DNA from: Streptomyces kurssanovii
GTDB lineage: Bacteria > Actinomycetota > Actinomycetes > Streptomycetales > Streptomycetaceae
Reading direction: 5' to 3'
Assembly: GCF_014649695.1 (NCBI RefSeq)
Contig: NZ_BMTN01000004.1
Location: 124,001-188,000 of the forward strand
Length of the DNA stretch: 64,000 nucleotides
Shown: in pieces, positions 43,346 through 51,636 of the stretch
Layout of the letters: the number at the start of each line of letters is the position of its first letter
Numbering within the stretch: position 1 is the first letter of the stretch
Notes under the pieces: model-generated
What the model was told of the DNA's origin: nothing
Databases searched by the model: none
The model's input: only the letters and a program-made list of their open reading frames with translations
Position numbers and translations under genes: made by a program

Positions 43346-44385
43346 GCCGGCACCGCCTTGCGGCGGACCAGGGTGACCAGGAACGGCACACCGATGAGGG
43401 CCGTCATCACGCCCGCCGGGACCTCGCCCGGCGGGAAGACGATCCGGCCGACGACGTCGGAGACGAGCAGCATCACCGGGCCGATCAGCGCCGCCATCGG
43501 CAGCACCCACCGGTGGTCGCTGCCGACGACGGCGCGGGCGATGTGGGGGACGGCCAGGCCGATGAAGGCGATCGGGCCGGCCGCCGCCACCCCGGCGCCG
43601 GTGAGCACGGTCGCGCCGACGCCGCCCACGATCCGTACCGTGGCGACCTTCTGGCCGAGGCCCTTCGCCATGTCCTCGCCGAGCGCCAGCGCGTCCAGGC
43701 CGCGGGCCACGGAGATCACCAGGACGGTGCCCACGAGCAGGAAGGGCCAGATCTGGCCGACCACTTCGGCGTCACGGCCGGCGACCGAGCCGACCTGCCA
43801 GAAGCGGAACTCGTCCAGCGCGGCCGCTTTCGTCGTCAGCACGCCCATCGTCACGGAGACCAGCAGCGCGTTGATCGCCGCGCCGCCGAGCGCCAGTTTG
43901 ACGGGCGTCGCCCCGCCGCGGCCGCGGGCGGCGATCGCGTACACGGCGACCGAGGCGATCGCCGCGCCCGCGAAGGCGAACCACACGTATCCGCTCAGCG
44001 TGTGCACCCCGGCGAAGGCGATGGCCAGCACCACGCCGACCGAGGCGCCCTGGCTGATGCCGAGGATGCCGGGGTCGGCGATCGGGTTGCGGGTGATGCC
44101 CTGGAGGACCGTGCCGGCGAGGGCCAGCGCCGCGCCGACCATCAGTGCGATGAGGGTCCGCGGCACCCGGAGCTCGCGTACGACTTCGGCGTCGGGGCTG
44201 TGTCCGCCGTTCAGGACGGCGTCCAGGACGGCGGTCGGGGCGACCGGGCGCGCCCCCACCGCGAGGCTGAGCAGCACCGCGAGCAGCAGGGCCGCGACGG
44301 CGGCGGCCGTCCACCCGATGCGGCGGGCCGCGAGCGCGCGTCTGGCTGACATGGGAACCAATCGAGGTGCGGTCGTGTCGGGCAT
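43342..44385 (-). CDS. FecCD-family siderophore permease (first)
   Basis: A 347-residue permease, first in the siderophore operon. The motif TVLQGITRNPIADPGILGISQGAS mirrors the second permease, and FIGLAVPHIARAVVG is the family's C-terminal signature. An internal ATG at 44352 (MSARRALAARR) is also a plausible start; neither has a clear ribosome site. An iron-box sequence lies 48 bp upstream. Confidence 0.92.
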   Translation of the reverse strand: MPDTTAPRLVPMSARRALAARRIGWTAAAVAALLLAVLLSLAVGARPVAPTAVLDAVLNGGHSPDAEVVRELRVPRTLIALMVGAALALAGTVLQGITRNPIADPGILGISQGASVGVVLAIAFAGVHTLSGYVWFAFAGAAIASVAVYAIAARGRGGATPVKLALGGAAINALLVSVTMGVLTTKAAALDEFRFWQVGSVAGRDAEVVGQIWPFLLVGTVLVISVARGLDALALGEDMAKGLGQKVATVRIVGGVGATVLTGAGVAAAGPIAFIGLAVPHIARAVVGSDHRWVLPMAALIGPVMLLVSDVVGRIVFPPGEVPAGVMTALIGVPFLVTLVRRKAVPA

Positions 44386-44432
44386 GAGGACGGGCCGAGG
44401 CCGGAGCGCGGCAGTGCCAGGACCGGGCCAGG

Positions 44433-44451
44433 GTTGGTAAGGCTTGGCTAA
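44433..44451. promoter_or_regulatory. DmdR/IdeR iron box
   Basis: GTTGGTAAGGCTTGGCTAA matches 13 of 19 positions of the iron-box consensus TTAGGTTAGGCTAACCTAA, with the left half stronger. It sits between the siderophore operon and a divergent HAD gene. Iron-dependent repression of the importer by DmdR1 is the likely role. Confidence 0.7.
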
Positions 44452-44490
44452 GTCTATGCGTCCAAAAACGCGTGCCTACGGGCGGGCACA

Positions 44491-45135
44491 ATGACCCCTA
44501 TGGCCCCTCACTCCGCCCCGCGCCGCCTGACCGTCGGGTTCGACCTCGACATGACGCTCATCGATTCGAGGCCGGGTATCCGCGCAGCCTTTCGCGCGCT
44601 GTCGGAGGAGACGGGCGTGCCGATCGACGCCGACCTGGCGGTCACGCGCCTCGGGCCGCCGCTGGAGCAGGAGTTGGCGCACTGGTTCCCGGACGAGCAG
44701 ATCCAGAAGACGGCCGACAGGTACCGCGAGATCTACCCGGTGTACGCGATCGCCCCGACGCCCGCGATGCCCGGTGCCCGCGAGGCCATAGCCGCGGTAC
44801 GGGAGTCCGGGGGCCGGTCGATCGTCGTCACGGCGAAGCACGAGCCGAACGCGAAGCTCCACCTCGCGCACCTCGGCATCGTGCCCGACGAGACGATCGG
44901 CTGGCTGTGGGCGGAGGCCAAGGGGGAGGCGCTGCACGAGCACGGGGCGAGCGTGTACGTGGGCGACCACATCGGCGACGTGCGCGGCGCGCGGGTCGCC
45001 GGCGCGCTCTCCGTGGCGGTGACGACGGGCCCCTGCGACGCGGACGAACTGCGCGCGGCGGGTGCGGACGTGGTCCTCGACGACCTGACCGCGTTCCCGG
45101 CGTGGCTGCGTTCCTACCGCCCGGATCCGGCCTGA
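44491..45135 (+). CDS. HAD-family phosphatase (phosphoglycolate-phosphatase-like)
   Basis: A 214-residue HAD hydrolase. The nucleophile motif is GFDLDMTLIDSRPG (Asp19 and Asp21 region), the Thr/Ser motif is SIVVTAK, the Lys lies in EAKGEAL and the acidic pair in YVGDHIGDV. The cap is helical, as in Gph and PNP-type phosphatases. It would remove phosphate from a small metabolite. The substrate is unknown. It starts 40 bp from the iron box. Confidence 0.85.
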   Translation: MTPMAPHSAPRRLTVGFDLDMTLIDSRPGIRAAFRALSEETGVPIDADLAVTRLGPPLEQELAHWFPDEQIQKTADRYREIYPVYAIAPTPAMPGAREAIAAVRESGGRSIVVTAKHEPNAKLHLAHLGIVPDETIGWLWAEAKGEALHEHGASVYVGDHIGDVRGARVAGALSVAVTTGPCDADELRAAGADVVLDDLTAFPAWLRSYRPDPA

Positions 45136-45362
45136 CGCCGCTGCGCGGCGATGGAACGCAGCACGCCCGCGGCGGCGACCATGAAACCCACGCCCATCAG
45201 CATGCTCACCATGTACGCGACGGTCGGAAAGGGCTCGGTTCCCAGGAACAGTGGGGCGACCGTGACCAGAGTGGCCACCGCGCCGACGATGAACAGGACA
45301 GCGCCGGCACGCACCAGCCCGTCGCCCGGGGCGGGAGCGGTGGCGGGAGGAGTAGCAGTCAT
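45114..45362 (-). CDS. Small two-helix membrane protein
   Basis: An 82-residue protein with two hydrophobic helices (AGAVLFIVGAVATLVTVAPLFL and VAYMVSMLMGVGFMVAAAGVL) and a basic C-terminus. Streptomyces have such small proteins next to this cold-shock gene. The function is unknown. It overlaps the end of the convergent HAD gene by 22 bp. Confidence 0.75.
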   Translation of the reverse strand: MTATPPATAPAPGDGLVRAGAVLFIVGAVATLVTVAPLFLGTEPFPTVAYMVSMLMGVGFMVAAAGVLRSIAAQRRQAGSGR

Positions 45363-45543
45363 TCGGCCAGGGTAGTTCCCTTGCGCGTACGAACCGACCG
45401 GGGACGTCTTGTCACCAGCCTCTGGACCATTAGCCTTGGGGGTGGCGGGTCAGGCGACCCGCTGTAGTGCTATCAAGAGCCGTTTTTCGGCGGACCGACT
45501 TGCGGTGCCCCAGCGCCCAACGAGTACGAGGACGAGGACAGAC

Positions 45544-45927
45544 GTGCCTACCGGCAAGGTCAAGTGGTTCAACAGTGAGAAGGGCTTCGGCTTTCTCTCC
45601 CGCGACGACGGCGGTGACGTCTTCGTGCACTCCTCTGTACTTCCGTCCGGGGTAGAGGCCCTGAAGCCGGGCCAGCGCGTCGAGTTCGGTGTGGTGGCCG
45701 GCCAGCGCGGCGACCAGGCGCTGTCGGTGACGCTGCTGGACCCGACCCCGTCCGTGGCGGCCGCGCAGCGGCGCAAGCCGGACGAGCTGGCGTCCATCGT
45801 CCAGGACCTCACCACGCTCCTGGAGAACATCACCCCGATGCTGGAGCGCGGCCGTTACCCCGACAAGGTGCAGGGCGCGAAGATCGCCGGCCTGCTGCGG
45901 GCGGTGGCGGACCAGCTGGACGTGTAG
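45544..45927 (+). CDS. Cold-shock-domain protein with C-terminal extension
   Basis: A 127-residue protein. The cold-shock domain fills residues 1-70 (GKVKWFNSEKGFGFLSRDDGGDVFVHSS, with RNP1 KGFGFLSR and RNP2 VFVHSSVL). An extra helical tail of about 55 residues follows (ELASIVQDLTTLLENITPMLERG...AGLLRAVADQLDV), which could dimerise or bind a partner. The GTG at 45544 follows GAGGACGAGGACAG. It converges on mqnD with only 18 bp between stops. Confidence 0.9.
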   Translation: MPTGKVKWFNSEKGFGFLSRDDGGDVFVHSSVLPSGVEALKPGQRVEFGVVAGQRGDQALSVTLLDPTPSVAAAQRRKPDELASIVQDLTTLLENITPMLERGRYPDKVQGAKIAGLLRAVADQLDV

Positions 45928-45945
45928 CCGTCGCGGGACGGCGCG

Positions 45946-46824
45946 TCACACGAAGTCGAGCGCTTCCGGGCCGAGGGGCGGTACGAGCCCCTCGGCCGAG
46001 GCGCGTGTGAGCAGTCCGCGCACGGCCGCGTAGCCGTCGTCCCCGAGGTCCGCGGTGAACTCGTTGACGTACAGCCCGATGTGGCGGTCGGCGACGGCCG
46101 GGTCCATCTCCTGGGCGTGCTCGAGCACGTACGGCCGCGAGGCCTCCGGGTCGTCCCAGGCCATCCGTACCGACGCGCGGGCCGACTCGGCGAGCAGGCG
46201 CAGCGTCTCCTCGCCCAGCGACCGCTTGGCGATGATCGCGCCGAGCGGGATCGGCAGGCCCGTCGTGGACTCCCAGTGCTCGCCCATGTCGGCGAGCGAG
46301 TGCAGCCCGTAGTCCTGATACGTGAAGCGGGCCTCGTGGATGACGAGTCCGGCGTCGACCTTGCCGTCGCGCACGGCGGGCATGATCTCGTGGAACGGCA
46401 TCACCACGACCTCGCCGACGCCTTCCGGCACGACCTCCGCGGCCCACAGCCGGAACAGCAGATACGCCGTCGACCGCTCGCTCGGCACGGCGACCGTCTT
46501 CCCGGTCAATCCCCCAGAGCCTCCGGCCTGGGAGGTAACCCCAGTGCCCGCCTCACGGGTGAGGACGAGCGGGCCGCAGCCCCGGCCCAGCGCGCCGCCG
46601 CACGGCAGCAGGGCGTACTCGTCGAGCACCCACGGAAGCACCGCGTAGGACACCTTCAGTACGTCGTACTCGTCGGCGCCGCCGTGCTCGGCCCATCGGT
46701 TGGTGATGTCGATGTCCGCGAACGTCACATCGAGCGCGGGCGCGCCGGGGACCCGGCCGTGGGCCCAGGCGTCGAAGACGAAGGTGTCGTTCGGGCAGGG
46801 GGAGTACGCGATACGCAGGGTCAC
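45946..46824 (-). CDS. mqnD: 1,4-dihydroxy-6-naphthoate synthase (futalosine pathway)
   Basis: Converts cyclic dehypoxanthine futalosine to 1,4-dihydroxy-6-naphthoate on the route to menaquinone. The 292-residue protein has the periplasmic-binding-protein fold of MqnA/MqnD: SPCPNDTFVFDAW at the start, DVLKVSYAVLPW, VAVPSERSTAYLL and the catalytic-region motif VIHEARFTYQ. Between LVLTREA and LTGKTVAV lies a 13-residue Gly/Ser/Thr-rich insert encoded by a copy of the small palindromic repeat, in frame. Its start overlaps the mqnB stop by four bases. Confidence 0.93.
   Translation of the reverse strand: MTLRIAYSPCPNDTFVFDAWAHGRVPGAPALDVTFADIDITNRWAEHGGADEYDVLKVSYAVLPWVLDEYALLPCGGALGRGCGPLVLTREAGTGVTSQAGGSGGLTGKTVAVPSERSTAYLLFRLWAAEVVPEGVGEVVVMPFHEIMPAVRDGKVDAGLVIHEARFTYQDYGLHSLADMGEHWESTTGLPIPLGAIIAKRSLGEETLRLLAESARASVRMAWDDPEASRPYVLEHAQEMDPAVADRHIGLYVNEFTADLGDDGYAAVRGLLTRASAEGLVPPLGPEALDFV
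46510..46545 (-). repeat. Copy R6 of the small palindromic repeat, inside mqnD
   Basis: On the minus strand it reads GGGGTTACCTCCC, an AGGCCGGAGGCTCT centre and GGGGGA. It aligns end to end with R3 at 11188 (GGGGGCACCTCCC ... CTCTGGGGGAGG). Unlike the other copies it lies in coding sequence. Confidence 0.65.
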
Positions 46825-47510
46825 GGTTGCTCCTGGAGGACGGGGGCGAGCTGTTGGAACGCCTTCCTCAGGGCGGCCAGCGCCTCGCCGATGCGCCAGG
46901 CCGCGCGGTCGCGGGGGCCGACGGCGTTGGAGACCGCGCGGATCTCGACGACGGGTACGCCGTGGGCGGCGGCGGCCTCGGCGACGCCGAACCCCTCCAT
47001 CGCCTCCGCGGCGGCACGCGGGTGCCGGCGGGCGAGCTCGGCCGCCCGGGCGGCGCTGCCGGTGACCGTGGACACGGTCAGCACGGGCGCGTGCGCGGCG
47101 CCGAGGGCGGCGGCGACGAGCGCCGACAGGCCGGCGGGCGAGGGATGCACGGTACGGCCGAAGCCGAGCTTGTCGACGGGCAGAAAGCCGTCGGCTGTGT
47201 CGGCGCCCAGGTCCGCGGCGACGACGGCGTCGGAGACGACGAGCGATCCGACGGGGGCGTGCGGCGGGAAGCCGCCGCCGATCCCGGCGGAGACGACGAG
47301 ACCGTACGGCGTGTCGGCCACGGCGAGGGCGGTCGCGGTCGCCGCGGCGGCAGCGGCGGGGCCGACCCCGCCGACGAGCACGTCGTAGTCCGGGGTGCGC
47401 GTCAGCGCGTATCCGCCCGGGAGCGGCACGGCGGCGGCGTCGGGAGGACCGGCGTCCGCGACGACGGCGGCGGCCTCCGCCGCCACCGCGGTCACGACGA
47501 GCACGCGCAC
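46821..47510 (-). CDS. mqnB: Futalosine hydrolase
   Basis: Releases hypoxanthine from futalosine to give dehypoxanthine futalosine in menaquinone synthesis. The 229-residue protein has the nucleoside-phosphorylase/hydrolase fold: VLVVTAVAAEAAAVV at the start, GVGPAAAAAATA, VVSAGIGGGFP and the C-terminal EAMEGFGVAEAAAAHGVPVVEIRAVSN. GTG start. It is cotranscribed with mqnD through a four-base overlap. Confidence 0.93.
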   Translation of the reverse strand: MRVLVVTAVAAEAAAVVADAGPPDAAAVPLPGGYALTRTPDYDVLVGGVGPAAAAAATATALAVADTPYGLVVSAGIGGGFPPHAPVGSLVVSDAVVAADLGADTADGFLPVDKLGFGRTVHPSPAGLSALVAAALGAAHAPVLTVSTVTGSAARAAELARRHPRAAAEAMEGFGVAEAAAAHGVPVVEIRAVSNAVGPRDRAAWRIGEALAALRKAFQQLAPVLQEQP

Positions 47511-47531
47511 GGTGTCACCTTCCGGTCCCGG

Positions 47532-48011
47532 TCAGGACTCCTTCTCGAACTGGAAGTTCCAGATGCCGACGACCTTCTTGCCCTTGGTCTCCATGACGCT
47601 GACGGCCGTCTTGGTCGTCGGCTCGCCGGTCGCGGAGGAGAAGAAGGCGTTGCCGGGGATCGTCCGGTACGTCTTCTTGAAGGGTTCCTGCTCCACCGGC
47701 TGCGCGCCGAACAGCAGGGTCCAGCCGTTGTCCGCGATCTCCGGGTCGACGCCCATGCGGACCTGGTCGTCCATGGCGACCTTGATGATCTTCGACGGCT
47801 TCTTGGTCAGGCAGCCCTGGATCTCGGACTCCTTGATCGCCTCGCCGTCGTTGTAGCAGGCGGCCTCCGCGTGGACGGAGTCCGAACCGATGGTCACCGT
47901 GACGAGCGGCGTCGGCTTGTCGCAGGCGGAAAGGACGAGGAGCCCGGCGGAGACGGCACCGAGAGCGGCAGCGGCCCGGCGGCGCTTGCCCGAGAAGAAC
48001 GCAACGGTCAT
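47532..48011 (-). CDS. DUF2771-type lipoprotein
   Basis: A 159-residue exported protein. The signal peptide has a KRRR N-region and ends in the lipobox LSAC, with CDKPTPLVTVTIGSDSVHAEAACYN following. Two further Cys (AACYN, QGCLT) could form a disulfide. The pattern fits actinobacterial DUF2771 proteins of unknown function. It lies 21 bp upstream of mqnB on the same strand and may share its transcript. Confidence 0.78.
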   Translation of the reverse strand: MTVAFFSGKRRRAAAALGAVSAGLLVLSACDKPTPLVTVTIGSDSVHAEAACYNDGEAIKESEIQGCLTKKPSKIIKVAMDDQVRMGVDPEIADNGWTLLFGAQPVEQEPFKKTYRTIPGNAFFSSATGEPTTKTAVSVMETKGKKVVGIWNFQFEKES

Positions 48012-48152
48012 GAGCCGAAGGCTATCGGGCGCGCTTCGCCCTGCCGCGCGGGGGTGCGCGGCGCGGCGGCCCGAAGCGCGCCCCGGTTACGCCGCGGGAG
48101 GTACCCGTGACCGCACGTCGCACGGCGGGCCCGGCGCCCCGGGGGGCCGGGT

Positions 48153-49505
48153 CTACGCCACGCGGGCCTTCGGCGTGGCCCCGCGGTGACGTGCCGCGCC
48201 GAGCAGCCCGCGCCCCGCCGTGACCCCTCCCGCCGCGACGATGCCCGCGGCCACCGACATGCCCACCACGCCGTTCAGCGGGAGCACGATGCCGATCGCG
48301 CCGCCCACGACCCATGCCATCTGGAGCAGCGTCTCCGACCTGGCGAACGTCGACGTGCGGACCTGTTCCGGCACGTCCCGCTGGATCACCGCGTCGAGGG
48401 ACAGCTTCGACAGCGCCTGGGACAGCCCCGCTGTCGCGCCGAGGACCGCCACCATGCCCGTGCTGAAGAACACGGCCGCCATGACGGCCGCGGCCAGCAC
48501 CAGAGCCAGCATCGTGACGATGATCGCCTCCGGGGCGCGGGCCTTGAGCCAGGCCCCGATCGCCGTGCCGAGCGCGTTGCCCACACCGGCGGCGACGCCC
48601 ACCATTCCCAGCGAGACCGCGGCCGACTGCCCGGAGAGCGGATGCTCGCGCAGGAGGAACGCGAGGAAGAAGATCAGGAAGCCGGACAGGGCTCGATGGG
48701 CGGCGTTCGCCTGGAGGCCGTGCAGCACCGACGGGCCGACCGTCCGCAGCGTCGGCCTCTTCTCCCCGTGCGCGAGCATGCGCACGGGCGTCTCGCCCTT
48801 CGCCGAGTCGACCTTGGGCGGCATCGTGAAGGCCCAGTACGTACCGAGGACGAACAGCGCGCACGCCCCGTACAGCGGCCACTGCGGCCCGATCTGCTGG
48901 AGCCCCACACCGATCGGCGCCGCGGCTCCCGTGGCCAGCAGACCTGCCAGCGTCACCCGGGAGTTCGCCTTCACCAGCGCGAACTTCGGTGGCAGCAGCC
49001 GGGGCACGACGGCGCTGCGGACCACCCCGTACGCCTTCGACGACACCAGCACGCCGAGCGCCGCCGGGTACAGCTCCAGGCCGCCCGTCGCGACGGCGCC
49101 CGCCATCATGATCGCCAGCAGCGCGCGGGCGAGCATCGCGCCCGCCATGGCCGCGCGCCGGCCGTGCGGGACGCGGTCGAGGAGGGGTCCGATCACGGGG
49201 GCGAGCAGGATGAAGGGCGCCATCGTGACGGCCAGGTACAGCGCGACCCGGCCGCGTGCCTCGTCGGTCGGGACGGAGAAGAACACCGTGGACGCCAGCG
49301 CGACGGTGATCATGACGTCGCCCGCGCCGTTCACGGCGTGCAGCTCGATCAGCTTCCCGAGGCCCGATTCGCCCGCGCCGTGCGCGTGCGTCGCCCTGCG
49401 GATGCCGCGGGCGGTGCCGGTGAAGGGAAGGTGCAAGGCACGGCCGACCGCCCGGCCCGCCCTGCGGGCCGGGCCGTCCCCTTCGGACGACCTTGCGGCT
49501 GCCAC
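48153..49505 (-). CDS. MFS transporter
   Basis: A 450-residue protein. A long cytosolic N-terminus of about 60 residues precedes 12 hydrophobic segments. Recognisable pieces are GDVMITVALASTVFFSVP, GPLLDRVPHGRRAAMAGAML (motif A-like) and DAVIQRDVPEQVRTSTFARSETLLQ. It belongs to a widely conserved Streptomyces MFS group found next to DUF3027. No substrate is known. The GTG at 49505 (VAAARSSEGD) is a choice among several weak starts. Confidence 0.8.
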   Translation of the reverse strand: MAAARSSEGDGPARRAGRAVGRALHLPFTGTARGIRRATHAHGAGESGLGKLIELHAVNGAGDVMITVALASTVFFSVPTDEARGRVALYLAVTMAPFILLAPVIGPLLDRVPHGRRAAMAGAMLARALLAIMMAGAVATGGLELYPAALGVLVSSKAYGVVRSAVVPRLLPPKFALVKANSRVTLAGLLATGAAAPIGVGLQQIGPQWPLYGACALFVLGTYWAFTMPPKVDSAKGETPVRMLAHGEKRPTLRTVGPSVLHGLQANAAHRALSGFLIFFLAFLLREHPLSGQSAAVSLGMVGVAAGVGNALGTAIGAWLKARAPEAIIVTMLALVLAAAVMAAVFFSTGMVAVLGATAGLSQALSKLSLDAVIQRDVPEQVRTSTFARSETLLQMAWVVGGAIGIVLPLNGVVGMSVAAGIVAAGGVTAGRGLLGAARHRGATPKARVA

Positions 49506-50006
49506 CCCGTCATAGTGCCCCAAGCCCGGCTGCCCCGAACCGGATCCCGCCCGCGGTGCGGCGTGTTTTCTCCTTGCGGAGTTCCGCGGGTGTTCCTGCG
49601 GTCTTCCTGCGTGGGTTCGTAACCGTTCCGTGCCGGGCCGCCGCGCTGTTCCTGCGGGCCCCGGCCCGGTCACCGCCCGGTTCCCGCCCCCTTCCCGCAC
49701 GGTTTCCGCAGCCTTCGTTCCGGTCGCGGCGGCCCTTTCGCCGGGGCCGGTTCGGCCCGTGTTGGGACGGGCAGGTGGGCGGCGGGCGTAGGAAGGGGTA
49801 GCGTGCGTAGCGCGCCACCGGCGGTTGTTCTCGGCCGCGCGCCTCTTCGGCATCCCGCAGAATGGATGACGTTAGGTGTGCCCGGGATCAGGACGGTCCG
49901 GGCGTGTGGACGTCGATGCGGCCCTCTGGTCCGCTCCGTGCGCCGCCCCGTACCTCGTCATCGGCCGAGCGCATCCGTGAGACGGCGTAGGAGAGAAGCG
50001 AGACTA
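49506..50006. other. Divergent intergenic region without a recognised gene
   Basis: A 500-bp gap between the MFS gene and the DUF3027 gene. Roughly 49540-49740 is pyrimidine-rich on the plus strand, with recurring TTCCTGCGG and GGTTCCCGCC-like words and few adenines. Frames across it lack protein character. It presumably holds both promoters; none is clear. Confidence 0.5.
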
Positions 50007-50951
50007 GTGAGTGCTGCGACGACGCGAAGCCGTACCCCCGACCGCCTGTGCGCCGAGGCGGTAGACCTCGCCAGGAAGGCGGCCGAGGAGGCCGCGGCGC
50101 CAGGGGTGGTCGGAGAGCATGTGTCGCTCGTCTCCGAGGGGGACCGGGTCGTCACGCACTTCTTCGAATGCCAGGAGGCCGGCTACCGAGGCTGGCGCTG
50201 GGCCGTGACCGTCACGCGCGCCTCACGGGCGAAGAACGTCACCCTTGACGAAACCGTCCTGCTGCCCGGCCCCGACGCGCTGCTGGCGCCCGAGTGGGTC
50301 CCGTGGAGCGAGCGGCTGCGGCCCGGTGACATGGGCCCGGGCGACCTGCTGCCCACCGAGGCGGAGGATCTCCGCCTCGAGCCCGGCTACAGCGGCGAGG
50401 ACGAGCCGCCGCCGAACTCGGTCCTCGCGGAGCACCCCCCGACCCACGACCTGGTCGAGCTGGTCGAGGCGGAGGACGCGGAGCTCACCGACCGCAGGAC
50501 CGCGATCGAGTCCACGACCGACAACGGCAGGGGCCGGATCGCGGCGCTCGCCGAGGAACTGGGCATGCGCCGCGCGCGCGTGCTGTCCCGGTACGGCCTC
50601 CACGCGGCGGCCGACCGCTGGGAGGAGTCCTACGGCGCGAAGACGCCCATGGCACAGGCCGCCCCGGCGTCCTGCGAGTCCTGCGGCTTCCTCGTCCCGA
50701 TCGCGGGCTCGCTGCGGCAGGCGTTCGGCATCTGCGCGAACGAGTTCTCGCCGGCCGACGGCCGGGTGGTCTCGCTGGCGTACGGCTGCGGTGGCCACTC
50801 GGAGGCCGCGGTGATGCCGAAGCCGCCGACACCGCCGCCGCCGGTCTTCGACTCCATGGCGGCGGACGAGTTCCCGCTGCGCCCGGTCCGCGACGGCGGC
50901 TCCGTCCCGGAGGAGCCCGACGACACGTCGGACGACCTCGGCCACTCCTAG
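50007..50951 (+). CDS. DUF3027 family protein
   Basis: A 314-residue cytosolic protein. Conserved segments are DLARKAAEEAAAPGVVGEHV, CQEAGYRGWRWAVTVTRA and SERLRPGDMGPGDLLPTE, then a C-terminal Cys cluster in CESCGFLVP, FGICANEFS and AYGCGGHSEA that could bind zinc. DUF3027 is near-universal in Streptomyces and has no assigned function. The GTG at 50007 has GGAGAGAAGCGAG upstream. The next gene on the strand is the large Hsp90-like ATPase. Confidence 0.85.
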   Translation: MSAATTRSRTPDRLCAEAVDLARKAAEEAAAPGVVGEHVSLVSEGDRVVTHFFECQEAGYRGWRWAVTVTRASRAKNVTLDETVLLPGPDALLAPEWVPWSERLRPGDMGPGDLLPTEAEDLRLEPGYSGEDEPPPNSVLAEHPPTHDLVELVEAEDAELTDRRTAIESTTDNGRGRIAALAEELGMRRARVLSRYGLHAAADRWEESYGAKTPMAQAAPASCESCGFLVPIAGSLRQAFGICANEFSPADGRVVSLAYGCGGHSEAAVMPKPPTPPPPVFDSMAADEFPLRPVRDGGSVPEEPDDTSDDLGHS

Positions 50952-50969
50952 CAAACGGGACCAGGGCCC

Positions 50970-51300
50970 CGGCCCGTTCTCGTTGCGCCCGGGAACGGGG
51001 CCACGCCCTGCCCTGGTGTGGCGACGATTCCGTCCCGGGGGAGTCTGAGCGCATCCGTGGCGGGTTGGCCGTCGGCCCGTCGGCGTTGCGCCCGGGAACG
51101 GCGCTATGCCCTGCCCCGGCGTGTGGCGGCGGTTCCGCCTCGGCGGAGCGCGACGGTCTGTCGCACGGCCTCGGCGACTTGTGGCCGGCCCGACCTCGAG
51201 AATCTCGGCCTTGTGCCGGGGGCTTATCGCCCTGCACGGGGGCGCGGCGGCGGTTCCGTCTGCTCTCGGGCTCGGCCGGAACCACGCCCTTTCGGGCATG
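50970..51300. repeat. Degenerate direct repeats in a 0.69-kb gene-free gap
   Basis: Two clear units, near 50980-51040 and 51084-51145, share GTTGCGCCCGGGAACGG, then GCCCTGCCC and GTGTGGCGRCGRTTCCG. A looser third copy near 51217-51290 repeats GGGGGCTTATCGCCCTGCAC and CGGCGGCGGTTCCG. The gap runs from 50952 to 51636 and holds no supported gene. Confidence 0.55.
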
Positions 51301-51636
51301 TTGCCCGCGGCCCGTTCCGCTCGCGCCTGCTCGGGCCGGGGCCTCAGCCCCCGGTGCGTCGCGTTCCCGACGACGGCCGACGGCGTGTCGGGCGACGATG
51401 GCGGTCGCGCGGCCCGGCGGGCGACCCGCCCGCCCCCGCGTTGCAGGGCGGCTCCGCCGGCACCGCGGAAGGCCGCGGCGCGGTCCGCGCGGGCGGACAC
51501 GCCCGGAGTGTGGTGGCGGCGGTGGGCGGGGACCGCACCTCGCGCCGGTACGCGGTACCTTCGGGCGCATCAGGAGTCGGAGCAGGCCGGCCTGGCCGGC
51601 CCCGCGCCCGGGAGCCGTAAGAGAGTGGAGCACAGC

